Assembly (NCBI GenBank): GCA_009829735.1
Contig: CM020620.1
Span: forward strand, 12,955,420-13,019,419
Direction of reading: 5' to 3'
Source of the DNA: Pyropia yezoensis
Lineage: Eukaryota; Rhodophyta; Bangiophyceae; Bangiales; Bangiaceae
Length of the DNA stretch: 64,000 nt
How positions within the stretch are numbered: the stretch's first letter is position 1; each line of letters begins with the position of its first letter. The translations under genes and the position numbers were made by a program. Positions 49,508-59,130 of the stretch are shown piece after piece. The notes beneath the pieces are model-generated. The model was given only the letters and a program-made list of their open reading frames with translations. It searched no databases and had not been told where the DNA came from.

Positions 49508-50485
49508 TTGCGCCGCCCCACTCGTGGGCCCAAGGACGATGGCGCACTTCGCCAGTTCGTGTGGGTCGCTCGTGAACTTCACGACGGCTGTGTGGTCCTA
49601 CGAGAGGGGTTGGGCATCGGGGACTACCCGTATGCCCCGGGGGTGGATCGCCACACTGCGCCACCCCCGGACAAGCCCATAGTTATGGCCGTGCCGTCCT
49701 ATGATGACCACATGACTCAACCCACTGCGGGGGCCCCAAGTCGGGGTCGCAGTTACACCCGGGTACCGCCACCTCGGCGTGCCCCTCCGCTTCCTCCTGT
49801 TCCTTTCCAGCCTCACGGGAACATCCCGATTAGCGTGGCCGTCGAGTCGTCCACCCCGGTGTCCCCCAACTTGGGGGCCACCCTCTTGACGGTATACCCC
49901 AAGTTGGTGTTGCCGCCCACGCCTCTAACCTCAGAGATGATGATCACCACGTTGGTGCGCACCATTACCTGGTTGGCCACGTCGACCGCAACCCCCCAAA
50001 GTTCCGAGACTCCTCAACTTGAGGAGCGCGTTCGTACTGCAGTGGCGACCGCGAGTTGCGAGTCGGTGGCGGAGTTTGTGACAGCCGAGTTGGCTCGCAT
50101 TGGGGCTATTATGCCCCAGCCAGCCCCACTTGGGCGTGGCAAACGTCGCGCGAGCCGGGCATACTCGCCTCCTCGCCGTCGTCGCCGACACTCGCGGCGC
50201 TCTCCCTCCGTGTCGGAAGACGAGTTGTCCTACTCCATCTTGGAGTCCTCTACCCCGTCGGAGACGGAGTCTGTCCAGCGTCTGCGTCGCAAACTTGCGC
50301 GCAAGACCAGGCAGAAGAGTAGCCACGGTCGGCGCCACTTGCGCGACCGTGAAGGGCGCGACGGTTCCGACTTGGAGCCGCCGCCCCTTCTAACGAGTGG
50401 AGACCGTTATCGGCGTGGGTATCGCCGCTCGCCTCCACGTGAGGGCGAGGGCCGTGGAGTGGGAGAGTCTAGCATGCGTGCCTAG
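49508..50485 (+). CDS. Opposite-strand accessory gene of family B, copy B1 (about 325 aa)
   Basis: It lies between the 3' LTR and pol, on the strand opposite to pol, the same place as the family A accessory gene, but without visible sequence similarity. The open frame has no ATG until 49685 (MAVPSYDDHMTQ). Residues upstream of it (LRRPTRGPKDDGALRQFVWV, then CVVLREGLGIGDYPYAPG) look coding, so the true start may be upstream across a TGA or an intron. The middle is Pro/Thr/Ser-rich. The C-terminal third is strongly basic and Arg/Ser-rich (RRRRRHSRRSPSVSED, KLARKTRQKSSHGRRHLRDR), suggesting RNA or nuclear binding. Function unknown. Confidence 0.5.
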   Translation: MRRPTRGPKDDGALRQFVWVARELHDGCVVLREGLGIGDYPYAPGVDRHTAPPPDKPIVMAVPSYDDHMTQPTAGAPSRGRSYTRVPPPRRAPPLPPVPFQPHGNIPISVAVESSTPVSPNLGATLLTVYPKLVLPPTPLTSEMMITTLVRTITWLATSTATPQSSETPQLEERVRTAVATASCESVAEFVTAELARIGAIMPQPAPLGRGKRRASRAYSPPRRRRRHSRRSPSVSEDELSYSILESSTPSETESVQRLRRKLARKTRQKSSHGRRHLRDREGRDGSDLEPPPLLTSGDRYRRGYRRSPPREGEGRGVGESSMRA

Positions 50486-50596
50486 TTGGCAGCTGCCTTT
50501 GTTGTGAAAGTGTGAGGGTTAGGGCTGTAGTTAAAAGCCACTCTGCGTACCACTTCGACTTGAAGCACTCTCGTGGCACTGTTGCTCGGCCTTCCC

Positions 50597-53500
50597 TCAC
50601 GTTGAGGGAGGGCTGTTAGGGTCTATCTCATTCCGGGCACAGTACGCCCGGACCTTCTCAGCAGGAAGGTCCTCCACATAATCCCATGTATCGTCCTTGG
50701 CTTTGTAGCCAAACCAACGCACCCTCAACATGAGGCGGTCAGTGTCTTCATCCCATCCGTGGTCGATGAACTTATCGAACACGTACTCCTGCGGGCCCTG
50801 TTTGGCCGCAGGCAGTGAGGGGAGGCGCCACGCTTCCAAAGCACGCGCCCAAGCTGGGTCGCCTGCAGGCGGTGGTGCAACTTTGACCACGTCCTGTCCG
50901 TTCACTGTGCGGACCCCATCGTCACTTTCGATGGTGAAGCGCCGCCCATCAGTACGAAGGACCTGGTACGGTCCCTTCGTCTAGAATACCAGCTTACCCC
51001 CAGTTGGGATGTGCGAGTGTACCAGCACCCAGTCACCCTGCTCGGGGACATGTTTAGCATTGCGCACCTTTTTGTCAAAGGTACGCTTGGAGCGCTTTTG
51101 TGCTTTGTCCATCTCAGCCCTGACTTTAGGGATGAGGTTTTCAAGCCTAGCGGCGAACTCCGCCTTACTCTCAGTAGGAGTAGGCGTACTGCCACCATCC
51201 TCCCTAGTTGGGAGCGACCGCCGCACGGCAATAGACCGCACGCGACGGGGGGTCACAAAAGCGAGGGGTACTTCCCCTGTAGATGAGTGAACCTGTGAAT
51301 TGTAGGCAGTAGTAAGGATAGAAATGTATTGGTCCCACGTCTTCACGTGCTCACTCACATAGTGGCGCAGCTGCCTAACAATAGTTTTGTTGAAGCGCTC
51401 CACCTGCCCATTAGTTTGTGGGTGGTAGGGGGTGGCATAGTTTGCCTTAACCCCCAACATATCCAGCACTCCCTGAAACAGTACAGACGCAAATTGCGGT
51501 CCATTGTCCGATAGTGTACTATCTGGGATGCCATACGCGGCAACCCAGTGATCTAGGAAGGCTGACACGACCGACATGGCCGTGATCTCTGCCAGTGGGA
51601 TCGCTCGCGTAAGTTTCGTGAAGCGGTCACAGATGACCAGGAGGTACTGGTTGCCCTCCTCGGTCACGGGCGGTGGCCCAAGGATGTCCATCGCCAACGC
51701 GGCGAAGGGCTCCTTGGCCGGGAGCAATAGCATAGCCGTAGTAGCCCGCCATTCCATCAGACGATTCTGTGCACAACTTGTGCAGGCAGCCACCTAACTG
51801 TAGATGTCCACCACCATGGACGGCCAGTAGTACCTGGTCCTCAGGGTCTGGTACAGTTTACTAGACCCCAGGTGTCCACCCGTGGGAGCGTTGTGCTCCC
51901 TCTCAAGGATACTGTCCTTGAGGGATGCGGGGACGACAAGTTGTTCGGTCCCCTGGAATACCCCCCTCTTCATGAGAAGGCCATCGTCTCCCAGAAAGAA
52001 GCGCGTCTCAACCACCGTATCCAGTATATTTCTCTGCGACTTGCAGAAGGGATCCTCGGCCTGGGCCTTCACCACCTCGTCCAGGGACAGGGGCAAGTAC
52101 TTCTTGTTCCCTGGCGCCTCGGGGTTCAACGCCTGACCCGAGCGCGTGACTACCCCCACGATGGGGATGTCCTCATCAACTGGGTTAGTGTCCAGCCCCT
52201 CGGTGGGTACCCGAGAGAGGCCATCGGCAAGGGCATGTTGCCTGCCAGGTCGGTACTCAATGTCAAAGTTGAAGGGTGCCAGTCGCACCCTCCACCGGTT
52301 GAGACGAGTGTTCGTACAGTCCGTCTTGAAGATAAACTGCAACGCGCGGTGGTCACAGCGGATGAGGAACTTCTCACCCTCCAGGTAGTGACGAAGTGAC
52401 GTCACCGCCCACACCACTGCGAGTCCTTCCAACTCGGTGACTCCGTAGTTCTTCTCGGCCGAGTTCAGCCCCTTGCTGAAGTATCCCACCGGCAAGTACT
52501 CCTTGTCCGGCTGCTGCTGAAGCAACACACAACCAAGTTGGTCGTAGCTAGCGTCCACATCCAGGATGTAGTGGCCTCCCAACCTGGGAATTGCCAAGAT
52601 GGGGGGCTTCAGCAGAAGGTCCCGAAGAGTCTCAAAGGATTCCTGCTCCACCCGACTTGGGGGAGGCAGGTTCTTCGGTAGCGTCGAGCTCACTAGCTCA
52701 TTCAACGGCTTCGCCACCTTGGCGAAGCCCTTGGTGAAACGTCGGTACACGTTACACATCCCGAGGAAGCTCCTCATCTGGGTCTGGGTCCGGGGGTACT
52801 GAGCCTTACGAATGGCCCTCAAGTTCTTCTCGTTAACACTGAGACGCCCCGGACGGACAACATGTCCCAAGTACTCCACCTCTTGAGTGAAGAGGTGGCA
52901 CTTACTCGCCTTCAGTGACACACCGGCGTCAGCAAGTAGCTTGAACACCTGGCCAAGATGGCCAATGTGTTCCTCCGGACTTCGGGAGAACACAATGATA
53001 TCGTCTAGGTACACAAGACAGATCTGCCACCGTACTCCGGCCAGAATCATGTCCATAGCGCGCTGGAAAGTTGCCGGCGCGTTACACAGACCAAACGGTA
53101 GGCGTTTGCACTGGTAGGTACCACAGTGACAGGTAAAGGTAGTTTTATGCCTGTCCTCCGGGGCAATGGGAATTTGCCAGTACCCCGCGTTACAGTCCAG
53201 GGTAGAGAACACGTTCGCCTCCCCCAGAGAGTCCAGACAGTCATCCATCCTAGGTAGGGGATAACTGTCCTTCACCGTGCTCTCGTTGAGCTTACGGTAG
53301 TCGATACAAAACCGGGGGGTCCCATCAACTTTGGGGACGATAACCACCGGACTCGCCCACTCGGCGTTGCTGGCCTCGATCACATCGAGGGCCTCCATGC
53401 GAGCAACTTGCTCCTTAACGAGGGCCCTTGAACGGGGTCCTCCCCTATACGGTTGTTGGCGTATAGGGGGTGCACCGGGCTTCAACTCGATCCGGTGTTG

Positions 53501-54580
53501 GGTAGCTCTCATGAGTCCCAATTGACCATCCCACAACTTGTGATATTGGTCCAAGAGGCGTTCAACTTGAACCCTCAACCTGGGGGGGACACCCTCCATG
53601 TTCACATGGGGCCGAGGAGAGGTGGCCGACTTGGCTTGATGCTTCTCCTTTCCGGACTTCGGGTCGCTACTTGCGCCCGCGTTGAGGGTGACCGCTACTA
53701 TCGGTCCCTCATGTTGGTCGATATAGCCGAACTTGGCTCCCGACTTGAAGTACTTGGGCGTCGGGCTCAGGTTCATCACCTGGATCCTCCACGGGACTCC
53801 GGCTTTGGAGTCCATCGTGCCAAGGGCAACATGCACTTGGTGCTTGCGAGCAAGACGGGGGTGAGGGTGCACCAACCCGTTCCCCGTAAAATCAGTTACA
53901 ACATGAACGTGCGCCACCGAGTTGGGGGGCAACGTGACTTTGCGGGCTAAACGCAGGGTAGCAGTAAACCCTTCCCTCACCGAACAAACAGGCTTCGACT
54001 GTGAGACTGTCACAGGAGCCACAGACTTTCCCTTACCAAGGATGGGGATAGTCTCCCCATTCATCAACTTGACCCAGTACTCAGGGCCACAAATCAAAGG
54101 CACTTGTGTAACAACATAAGGGGTACCCAGAAGCAGCGGTACCGATATATTCTCAACTACTCCATAGGTCACGTCGACCTCATGGGTCCCCAACCTAGTT
54201 GGTAGGGTCACGGCACCAACGATGGAAAGTACCACACCATTGATGTCAATCATATGGTCAGCCTTGGACCTCCAGCGTTGGAGCTTCACCTCCTTTGGTA
54301 ATAGCGACTTGCGTATCAAGGAGGCTCCTGACCCGGTATCAAGTACGATACGGGTACAGCATGCACGGCCGGGGGCAAGCTGCACCCGTCCAGCCACCTG
54401 GAAGTTCTCACCCGTCAGCACCGCGATCACCCGACGTGGGTTTTCGTTCTTGGGGAGTCCTACCCGAGGTTGGCGGACTCCCTTAGGTCGCCGCAGTATC
54501 CGGCACGGTTGGTTCGTCCTCCTGGCCCACTTGGCCGAGGCTGCCGTTGTGAGCTTCGGACGACCAGCCCCAACGGTCAT
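50597..54580 (-). pseudogene. pol: Family B Pol of B1 with two in-frame TAG codons
   Basis: A continuous frame of 1,327 codons starts at ATG 54580 and is broken by TAG at 51794-51796 and 50981-50983. Domains: protease VLDTGSGASLIRK (Asp near 81), RT YLDD near 524-527, RNase H (YILDVDASYD), and integrase. The first TAG splits the HHCC zinc module between HH and CC (DIYS*VAACTSC). The core has AMDILG, SDNGPQF and QVERF, all present. A C-terminal chromodomain-like segment follows (YVFDKFIDHG, LMLRVRWFGYKAKDDTWDYV). The second TAG replaces a CAG found in B2. The pol ATG overlaps the gag stop (ATGA). The last codons sit in a hairpin CCCTCACGTTGAGGG (50594-50608). Confidence 0.93.
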
Positions 54581-55701
54581 TCGTTTCCCGCCGACTTGGC
54601 GTCCGAATCTGAGGGCGGGGAGGAAGACGACGAGTCCGAGGACGACGTGTCCGCCTCCTCCGCCGAGGGTGTGGCGACCGCGACGACCGGTCGAGACCCA
54701 CCCTCGCGGCGTGAACGTACTTCGCTCGTAGCCGACTTCTTACTCGCATTCCTTACAAGTTGTTGGATGCGTTTACTCAACTTGGGGCAGTCATATGCCC
54801 AGTGTCCATCGGAGTTGCAGTTCCAACACCGATGGTCAGTTCCCGGAGGGGTCTTCCCAACTGGGGAAGACGAAGAGGTACCCTGGGAAGTTCCCACGGC
54901 AGCTACCACCCTCTCCTTGCGGATTCGGCGTGCCTCTCTCAACTCTCTGGCCTGGCGCGCCTCCTCCCGTTCCTTGGCCAACTCGGCCTGACGCTCCTGG
55001 CGTTGTTCCTCCCGCAACTTGCGGTAGGCCTCGCCTCTGCGATAGGCGAACCTGACCAACTCGGCCAGGGTCGCCCGGGCAGTGTTATGCTCCCGGGTCT
55101 CCATCCGGACTGACCAATGGAGTCCCTCCACAAACCGACTCTTCACCACAGCTTGTGGATGAAGAAACCCACAAAGATTGTTGAGCTTACGGACTCGCTC
55201 CGCAAAGGACAACTCGTCCTCCGCCTCTTCCTGATGGGCTTGCGTAAACTTCTCGACTTGAGAAGCCAACGCTGCCTCATCAACCATGGCTCTCAACAAC
55301 CAGTTGACGAGCTCCAAATAGGACGTCACCTCCCCAGCGCCTCCACTTGAGGAGCTGGGCATGACGGACATAATTTCTGTCCGCAGGTCTCCCTTCGTAA
55401 ACTCCTGTAGCATGTAAAAAGCCATGCCTTCACTTATGGCATTGTCGTCACAGGCTTTTGTGAAACGACGTAGGAACTCAAAGACACGGAGGGGGGGAGT
55501 TCCATCCCACTCCGCTCTGTGCCCAAAAGAATGAAGTGCATTCTTCTTGGCACGGCCCATAGCTCGGGCCTGGTCAGGACCATACGCCACCGACTTGTTG
55601 TGGAGAGCGTAGGTCTCACAGTCAAAGATCCTCTGGTAGACCGGGTTGGCTACCTGAATCTTGGGCGGCACCTCACGTTGAGGGAACAGCCGCTGTGGCA
55701 C
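54577..55701 (-). CDS. gag: Family B Gag main part, B1 (374 codons, begins at GTG in this reading)
   Basis: It covers a retrotransposon Gag capsid domain (FEFLRRFTKACDDNAISEGM, EVTSYLELVNWLLRAMVDEA, FVEGLHWSVR) and a CCHC knuckle near 292-305 (CWNCNSDGHWAYDC), then an acidic Ser/Asp tail ending SAGNE. There is no good ATG at the 5' end; the frame is open upstream (TTGTESELTPV) and overlaps the 55718-56524 ORF in another frame. It is therefore probably the second half of a split Gag. The end carries G GGA AAC GAA TGA, the same shift site as family A. Confidence 0.85.
   Translation of the reverse strand: MPQRLFPQREVPPKIQVANPVYQRIFDCETYALHNKSVAYGPDQARAMGRAKKNALHSFGHRAEWDGTPPLRVFEFLRRFTKACDDNAISEGMAFYMLQEFTKGDLRTEIMSVMPSSSSGGAGEVTSYLELVNWLLRAMVDEAALASQVEKFTQAHQEEAEDELSFAERVRKLNNLCGFLHPQAVVKSRFVEGLHWSVRMETREHNTARATLAELVRFAYRRGEAYRKLREEQRQERQAELAKEREEARQARELREARRIRKERVVAAVGTSQGTSSSSPVGKTPPGTDHRCWNCNSDGHWAYDCPKLSKRIQQLVRNASKKSATSEVRSRREGGSRPVVAVATPSAEEADTSSSDSSSSSPPSDSDAKSAGNE
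54583..54589 (-). promoter_or_regulatory. -1 frameshift heptamer GGGAAAC, B1
   Basis: G GGA AAC GAA TGA in the gag frame; pol continues as GGG AAA CGA ATG ACC. The stop and the pol ATG overlap. Confidence 0.7.
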
Positions 55702-55717
55702 TGGGGTAAGTTCACTC

Positions 55718-56524
55718 TCAGTGCCTGTAGTCCGGCGCGGCGCGCTTGGTGTAGCCGCCGGCGTTTCCGAGGGAAAACTCCCCCGTGAAGGGCGTACGCC
55801 CCACCGCGTATGGTGTGGCTCCCTCGTTGGGAGTCACAGGTGTCGCCCCCAGTTCGGGGCGACCCGAGGTAGGCGTCTGGAGAGATTCCCCCTGCGCCTG
55901 TGGGCTCGAAAGCCCCAATCCGGTCTGGACATTAAGGCCATCTGGCAAACTCGCCACAATCTGATTCAGAATAGTATTCGTCATCGTGACCACCAGGTCC
56001 GGCAAAGTCTGCCGCAACACATTGGTCGCCTCCCGATGGACAGTTTCCGCGAGGAGGGGATTGACGATTCCAGTTGAGTCTCGGTCCGCCTCCGGGAGTC
56101 CACCTGAGGGGTAACCACGTTCCTCAGGGGTCTCAACCGGGGGCCTGGGCGCGAGCCCATCACCGACCAACGGAGGTCCGCCGTCCTCCGAAAGCCTAGT
56201 TGGCGACGACTCCAAGCCAAAGTTGGCTCCAACCCGAGTGGAACCCGCGGGGACAGTCCTCACCCCTTGGGACGTTCCCGTTGAGTATACCACACGGTGG
56301 CCAGACTTCGGCCCACCCACATCAGAAGTGTCACCCGAGTGAACTCCCGACTGAGTCGGGGTGGCCTGTTGCCCGCCCGCACTTCCAGTCCTGCTGGCTT
56401 GAGGGACCTCTAGTCCCTCTGCGACCCCAGGTAAACCCACCTGTGTCTCACCAGTATTCAAAGGCACTGAAGTACGTGCGTCACCCGTGTACTCCCCGGA
56501 CGACGCGGGGTCCGAGCTAGCCAT
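55718..56524 (-). CDS. Family B 5' ORF, B1 (268 aa), probable N-terminal part of Gag
   Basis: The ATG at 56524 has a good context (AACATGGCTAGC). The protein is Gly/Ser/Thr/Pro-rich, with one helical patch (VHREATNVLRQTLPDLVV). This matches the low-complexity N-terminal third of family A Gag in position and composition. It ends RAAPDYRH. The main gag frame is +1 relative to it and overlaps by roughly 125 nt. The same arrangement occurs in B2. Either a programmed shift joins them or an old indel split Gag. Confidence 0.7.
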   Translation of the reverse strand: MASSDPASSGEYTGDARTSVPLNTGETQVGLPGVAEGLEVPQASRTGSAGGQQATPTQSGVHSGDTSDVGGPKSGHRVVYSTGTSQGVRTVPAGSTRVGANFGLESSPTRLSEDGGPPLVGDGLAPRPPVETPEERGYPSGGLPEADRDSTGIVNPLLAETVHREATNVLRQTLPDLVVTMTNTILNQIVASLPDGLNVQTGLGLSSPQAQGESLQTPTSGRPELGATPVTPNEGATPYAVGRTPFTGEFSLGNAGGYTKRAAPDYRH

Positions 56525-56643
56525 GTTGGCTGACGATCCGTATCACACGGTCCAAGACCACCGTTCCTCTGAGACAGAGGGCCCCCTACACCCGGGTGCA
56601 CCCGGAGGTAAAGTTTACCTCTGTCCCCTGCTTCTCCACCAAA
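56525..56643 (-). other. Leader of B1 with primer binding site at 56623-56641
   Basis: Two bases from the LTR the minus strand reads TGGTGGAGAAGCAGGGGAC, one base different from family A. It also carries the perfect palindrome CCGGGTGCACCCGG (56592-56605), where the B2 homology begins, and GAGGTAAACTTTACCTC. Confidence 0.75.
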
Positions 56644-57112
56644 TGTGGCAAAAACCACAAGCACACACGGTACCCAAGTTGGGGCGGTGTGCCAGGGCTG
56701 CCTCCCGTGTCGGGGGAACCGGAAGAAGTGCAAGTCGCACACACTCTGTCCCTGTTGTGGGGCAAACCTCCCACGGACAAACAAGAAGATGGTGTGTGGT
56801 CCAACAGTTTCTTGGTCGGGACGGGGACGCAGGGCCAAGCCCCGCTGTCCCTCCCCTTATCCCCCCAGGGTCCACTCAGAATCTCGCCACTCAGAATCTC
56901 CCACCCCAGCACCTGCCCACCGGGCCACACGAAAATTCAAGACGATAAATGCAGAAAACCCTCAAATCCAAGTTGGATTTACTACTAAGCTAACTATCCC
57001 AAACTTAGGGAATATGGACCCAAATGCAGGGGGAGGAACGGATCAGGCTAGTGGCCTGCTGCCCCTTGCATGGCACGTGCTGCCCCCCTACCTGGGGGTC
57101 AATACTGCCACA
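56644..57112 (-). repeat. Central LTR: 5' LTR of B1 (469 bp), abutting B2 head to head
   Basis: Same ends as the 3' LTR. Its outer end (57112) is joined directly to the leader of B2 in inverted orientation, with no host DNA or target duplication between. Confidence 0.93.
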
Positions 57113-57183
57113 CCGGGTGTAGGGGGCCCTCTGTCTCAGAGGAACGGTGGTCTTGGACCGTGTCATACGGATCGTCAGCCAAC

Positions 57184-57990
57184 ATGGCTTGCTCGGACCC
57201 CCCGTCGTCCGGGGAGTACACGGGTGACGCACGTACTTCAGTGCCTTTGAATACTGGTGAGACACAGGTGGGTTTACCTGGGGTCGCAGAGGGACTAGAG
57301 GTCCCTCAAGCCAGCAGGACTGGAAGTGCGGGCGGGCAACAGGCCACCCCGACTCAGTCGGGAGTTCACTCGGGTGACACTTCTGATGTGGGTGGGCCGA
57401 AGTCTGGCCACCGTGTGGTATACTCAACGGGAACGTCCCAAGGGGTGAGGACTGTCCCCGCGGGTTCCACTCGGGTTGGAACCAACTTTGGCTTGGAGTC
57501 GTCGCCAACTAGGCTTTCGGAGGACGGTGGACCTCCGTTGGTCGGCGATGGGCTCGCGCCCATGCCCCCGGTTGAGACCCCTGAGGAACGTGGTTACCCC
57601 TCAGGTGGACTCCCGGAGGCGGACCGAGACTCAACTGGAATCGTCAATCCACTCCTCGCGGAAACTGTCCGTCGGGAGGCAACCAATGTGTTGCGGCAGA
57701 CTTTGCCGGACCTGGTGGTCACGATGACGAATACTATTCTGAATCAGATTGTGGCGAGTTTGCCAGATGGCCTTAATGTCCAAACCGGATTGGGGCTCTC
57801 GAGCCCGCGGGCGCAGGGGGAATCCCCCCTTACGCCTACCTCTGGTCGCCCCGAACTGGGGGCGACACCTGTGACTCCCGACGAGGGAGCCACACCATAC
57901 TCGGTGGGGCGTACGCCCTTCACGGGGGAGTTTTCCCTCGGAAACGCCGGCGGCTACACCAAGCGCGCCGCGCCGGACTACAGGCACTGA
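57184..57990 (+). CDS. Family B 5' ORF, B2 (268 aa), probable N-terminal part of Gag
   Basis: Homologous ATG in MACSDPPSSGEYTGD. It is the same length as in B1 and ends in the same RAAPDYRH. Substitutions only (for example NFGLES after GTNF), no indel. Confidence 0.7.
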   Translation: MACSDPPSSGEYTGDARTSVPLNTGETQVGLPGVAEGLEVPQASRTGSAGGQQATPTQSGVHSGDTSDVGGPKSGHRVVYSTGTSQGVRTVPAGSTRVGTNFGLESSPTRLSEDGGPPLVGDGLAPMPPVETPEERGYPSGGLPEADRDSTGIVNPLLAETVRREATNVLRQTLPDLVVTMTNTILNQIVASLPDGLNVQTGLGLSSPRAQGESPLTPTSGRPELGATPVTPDEGATPYSVGRTPFTGEFSLGNAGGYTKRAAPDYRH

Positions 57991-58006
57991 GAGTGAACTT
58001 ACCCCA

Positions 58007-59130
58007 GTGCCACAGCGGCTGTTCCCTCAACGTGAGGTGCCGCCCAAGATTCAGGTAGCCAACCCGGTCTACCAGAGGATCTTTGACTGTGAGACCTACG
58101 CTCTCCACAACAAGTCGGTGGCGTATGGTCCTGACCAGGCCCGAGCTATGGGCCGTGCCAAGAAGAATGCACTTCATTCTTTTGGGCACAGAGCGGAGTG
58201 GGATGGAACTCCCCCCCTCCGTGTCTTTGAGTTCCTACGTCGTTTCACAAAAGCCTGTGACGACAATGCCATAAGTGAAGGCATGGCTTTTTACATGCTA
58301 CAGGAGTTTACGAAGGGAGACCTGCGGACAGAAATTATGTCCGTCATGCCCAGCTCCTCAAGTGGAGGCGCTGGGGAGGTGACGTCCTATTTGGAGCTCG
58401 TCAACTGGTTGTTGAGAGCCATGGTTGATGAGGCAGCGTTGGCTTCTCAAGTCGAGAAGTTTACGCAAGCCCATCAGGAAGAGGCGGAGGACGAGTTGTC
58501 CTTTGCGGAGCGAGTCCGTAAGCTCAACAATCTTTGTGGGTTTCTTCATCCACAAGCTGTGGTGAAGAGTCGGTTTGTGGAGGGACTCCATTGGTCAGTC
58601 CGGATGGAGACCCGGGAGCATAACACTGCCCGGGCGACCCTGGCCGAGTTGGTCAGGTTCGCCTATCGCAGAGGCGAGGCCTACCGCAAGTTGCGGGAGG
58701 AACAACGCCAGGAGCGTCAGGCCGAGTGGCCAAGGAACGGGAGGAGGCGCGCCAGGCCAGAGAGTTGAGAGAGGCACGCCGAATCCGCAAGGAGAGGGTG
58801 GTAGCTGCCGTGGGAACTTCCCAGGGTACCTCTTCGTCTTCCCCAGTTGGGAAGACCCCTCCGGGAACTGACCATCGGTGTTGGAACTGCAACTCCGATG
58901 GACACTGGGCATATGACTGCCCCAAGTTGAGTAAACGCATCCAACAACTTGTAAGGAATGCGAGTAAGAAGTCGGCTACGAGCGAAGTACGTTCACGCCG
59001 CGAGGGTGGGTCTCGACCGGTCGTCGCGGTCGCCACACCCTCGGCGGAGGAGGCGGACACGTCGTCCTCGGACTCGTCGTCTTCCTCCCCGCCCTCAGAT
59101 TCGGACGCCAAGTCGGCGGGAAACGAATGA
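58007..59130 (+). pseudogene. gag: Family B Gag main part, B2, one frameshift
   Basis: Identical in outline to B1 Gag, but one T is missing in GCCGAGTTGG near 58726, which moves the knuckle half (from 58726, AKEREEARQ) out of frame. The knuckle CWNCNSDGHWAYDC and SAGNE end survive in the second frame. Confidence 0.85.
59118..59124 (+). promoter_or_regulatory. -1 frameshift heptamer GGGAAAC, B2
   Basis: Same context as B1, GGGAAACGAATGACC. Confidence 0.65.

Larger units (their letters stand above)
48582..57112 (-). mobile_element. Family B Ty3/Gypsy chromovirus, copy B1
   Basis: It runs from LTR (48582-49050) to LTR (56644-57112), with polypurine tract, opposite-strand gene, pol, gag, a leader ORF and primer binding site. 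Coding parts carry several stops. The two LTRs differ at roughly eight to ten of 469 positions by eye. The left flank GCTAG is not repeated at the right (CCGGG), so the right junction was rearranged after or during insertion. Confidence 0.93.

Noticed and set aside
48577-57117. Target-site duplication for B1
   Set aside because: GCTAG on the left does not match CCGGG on the right, so none is called.
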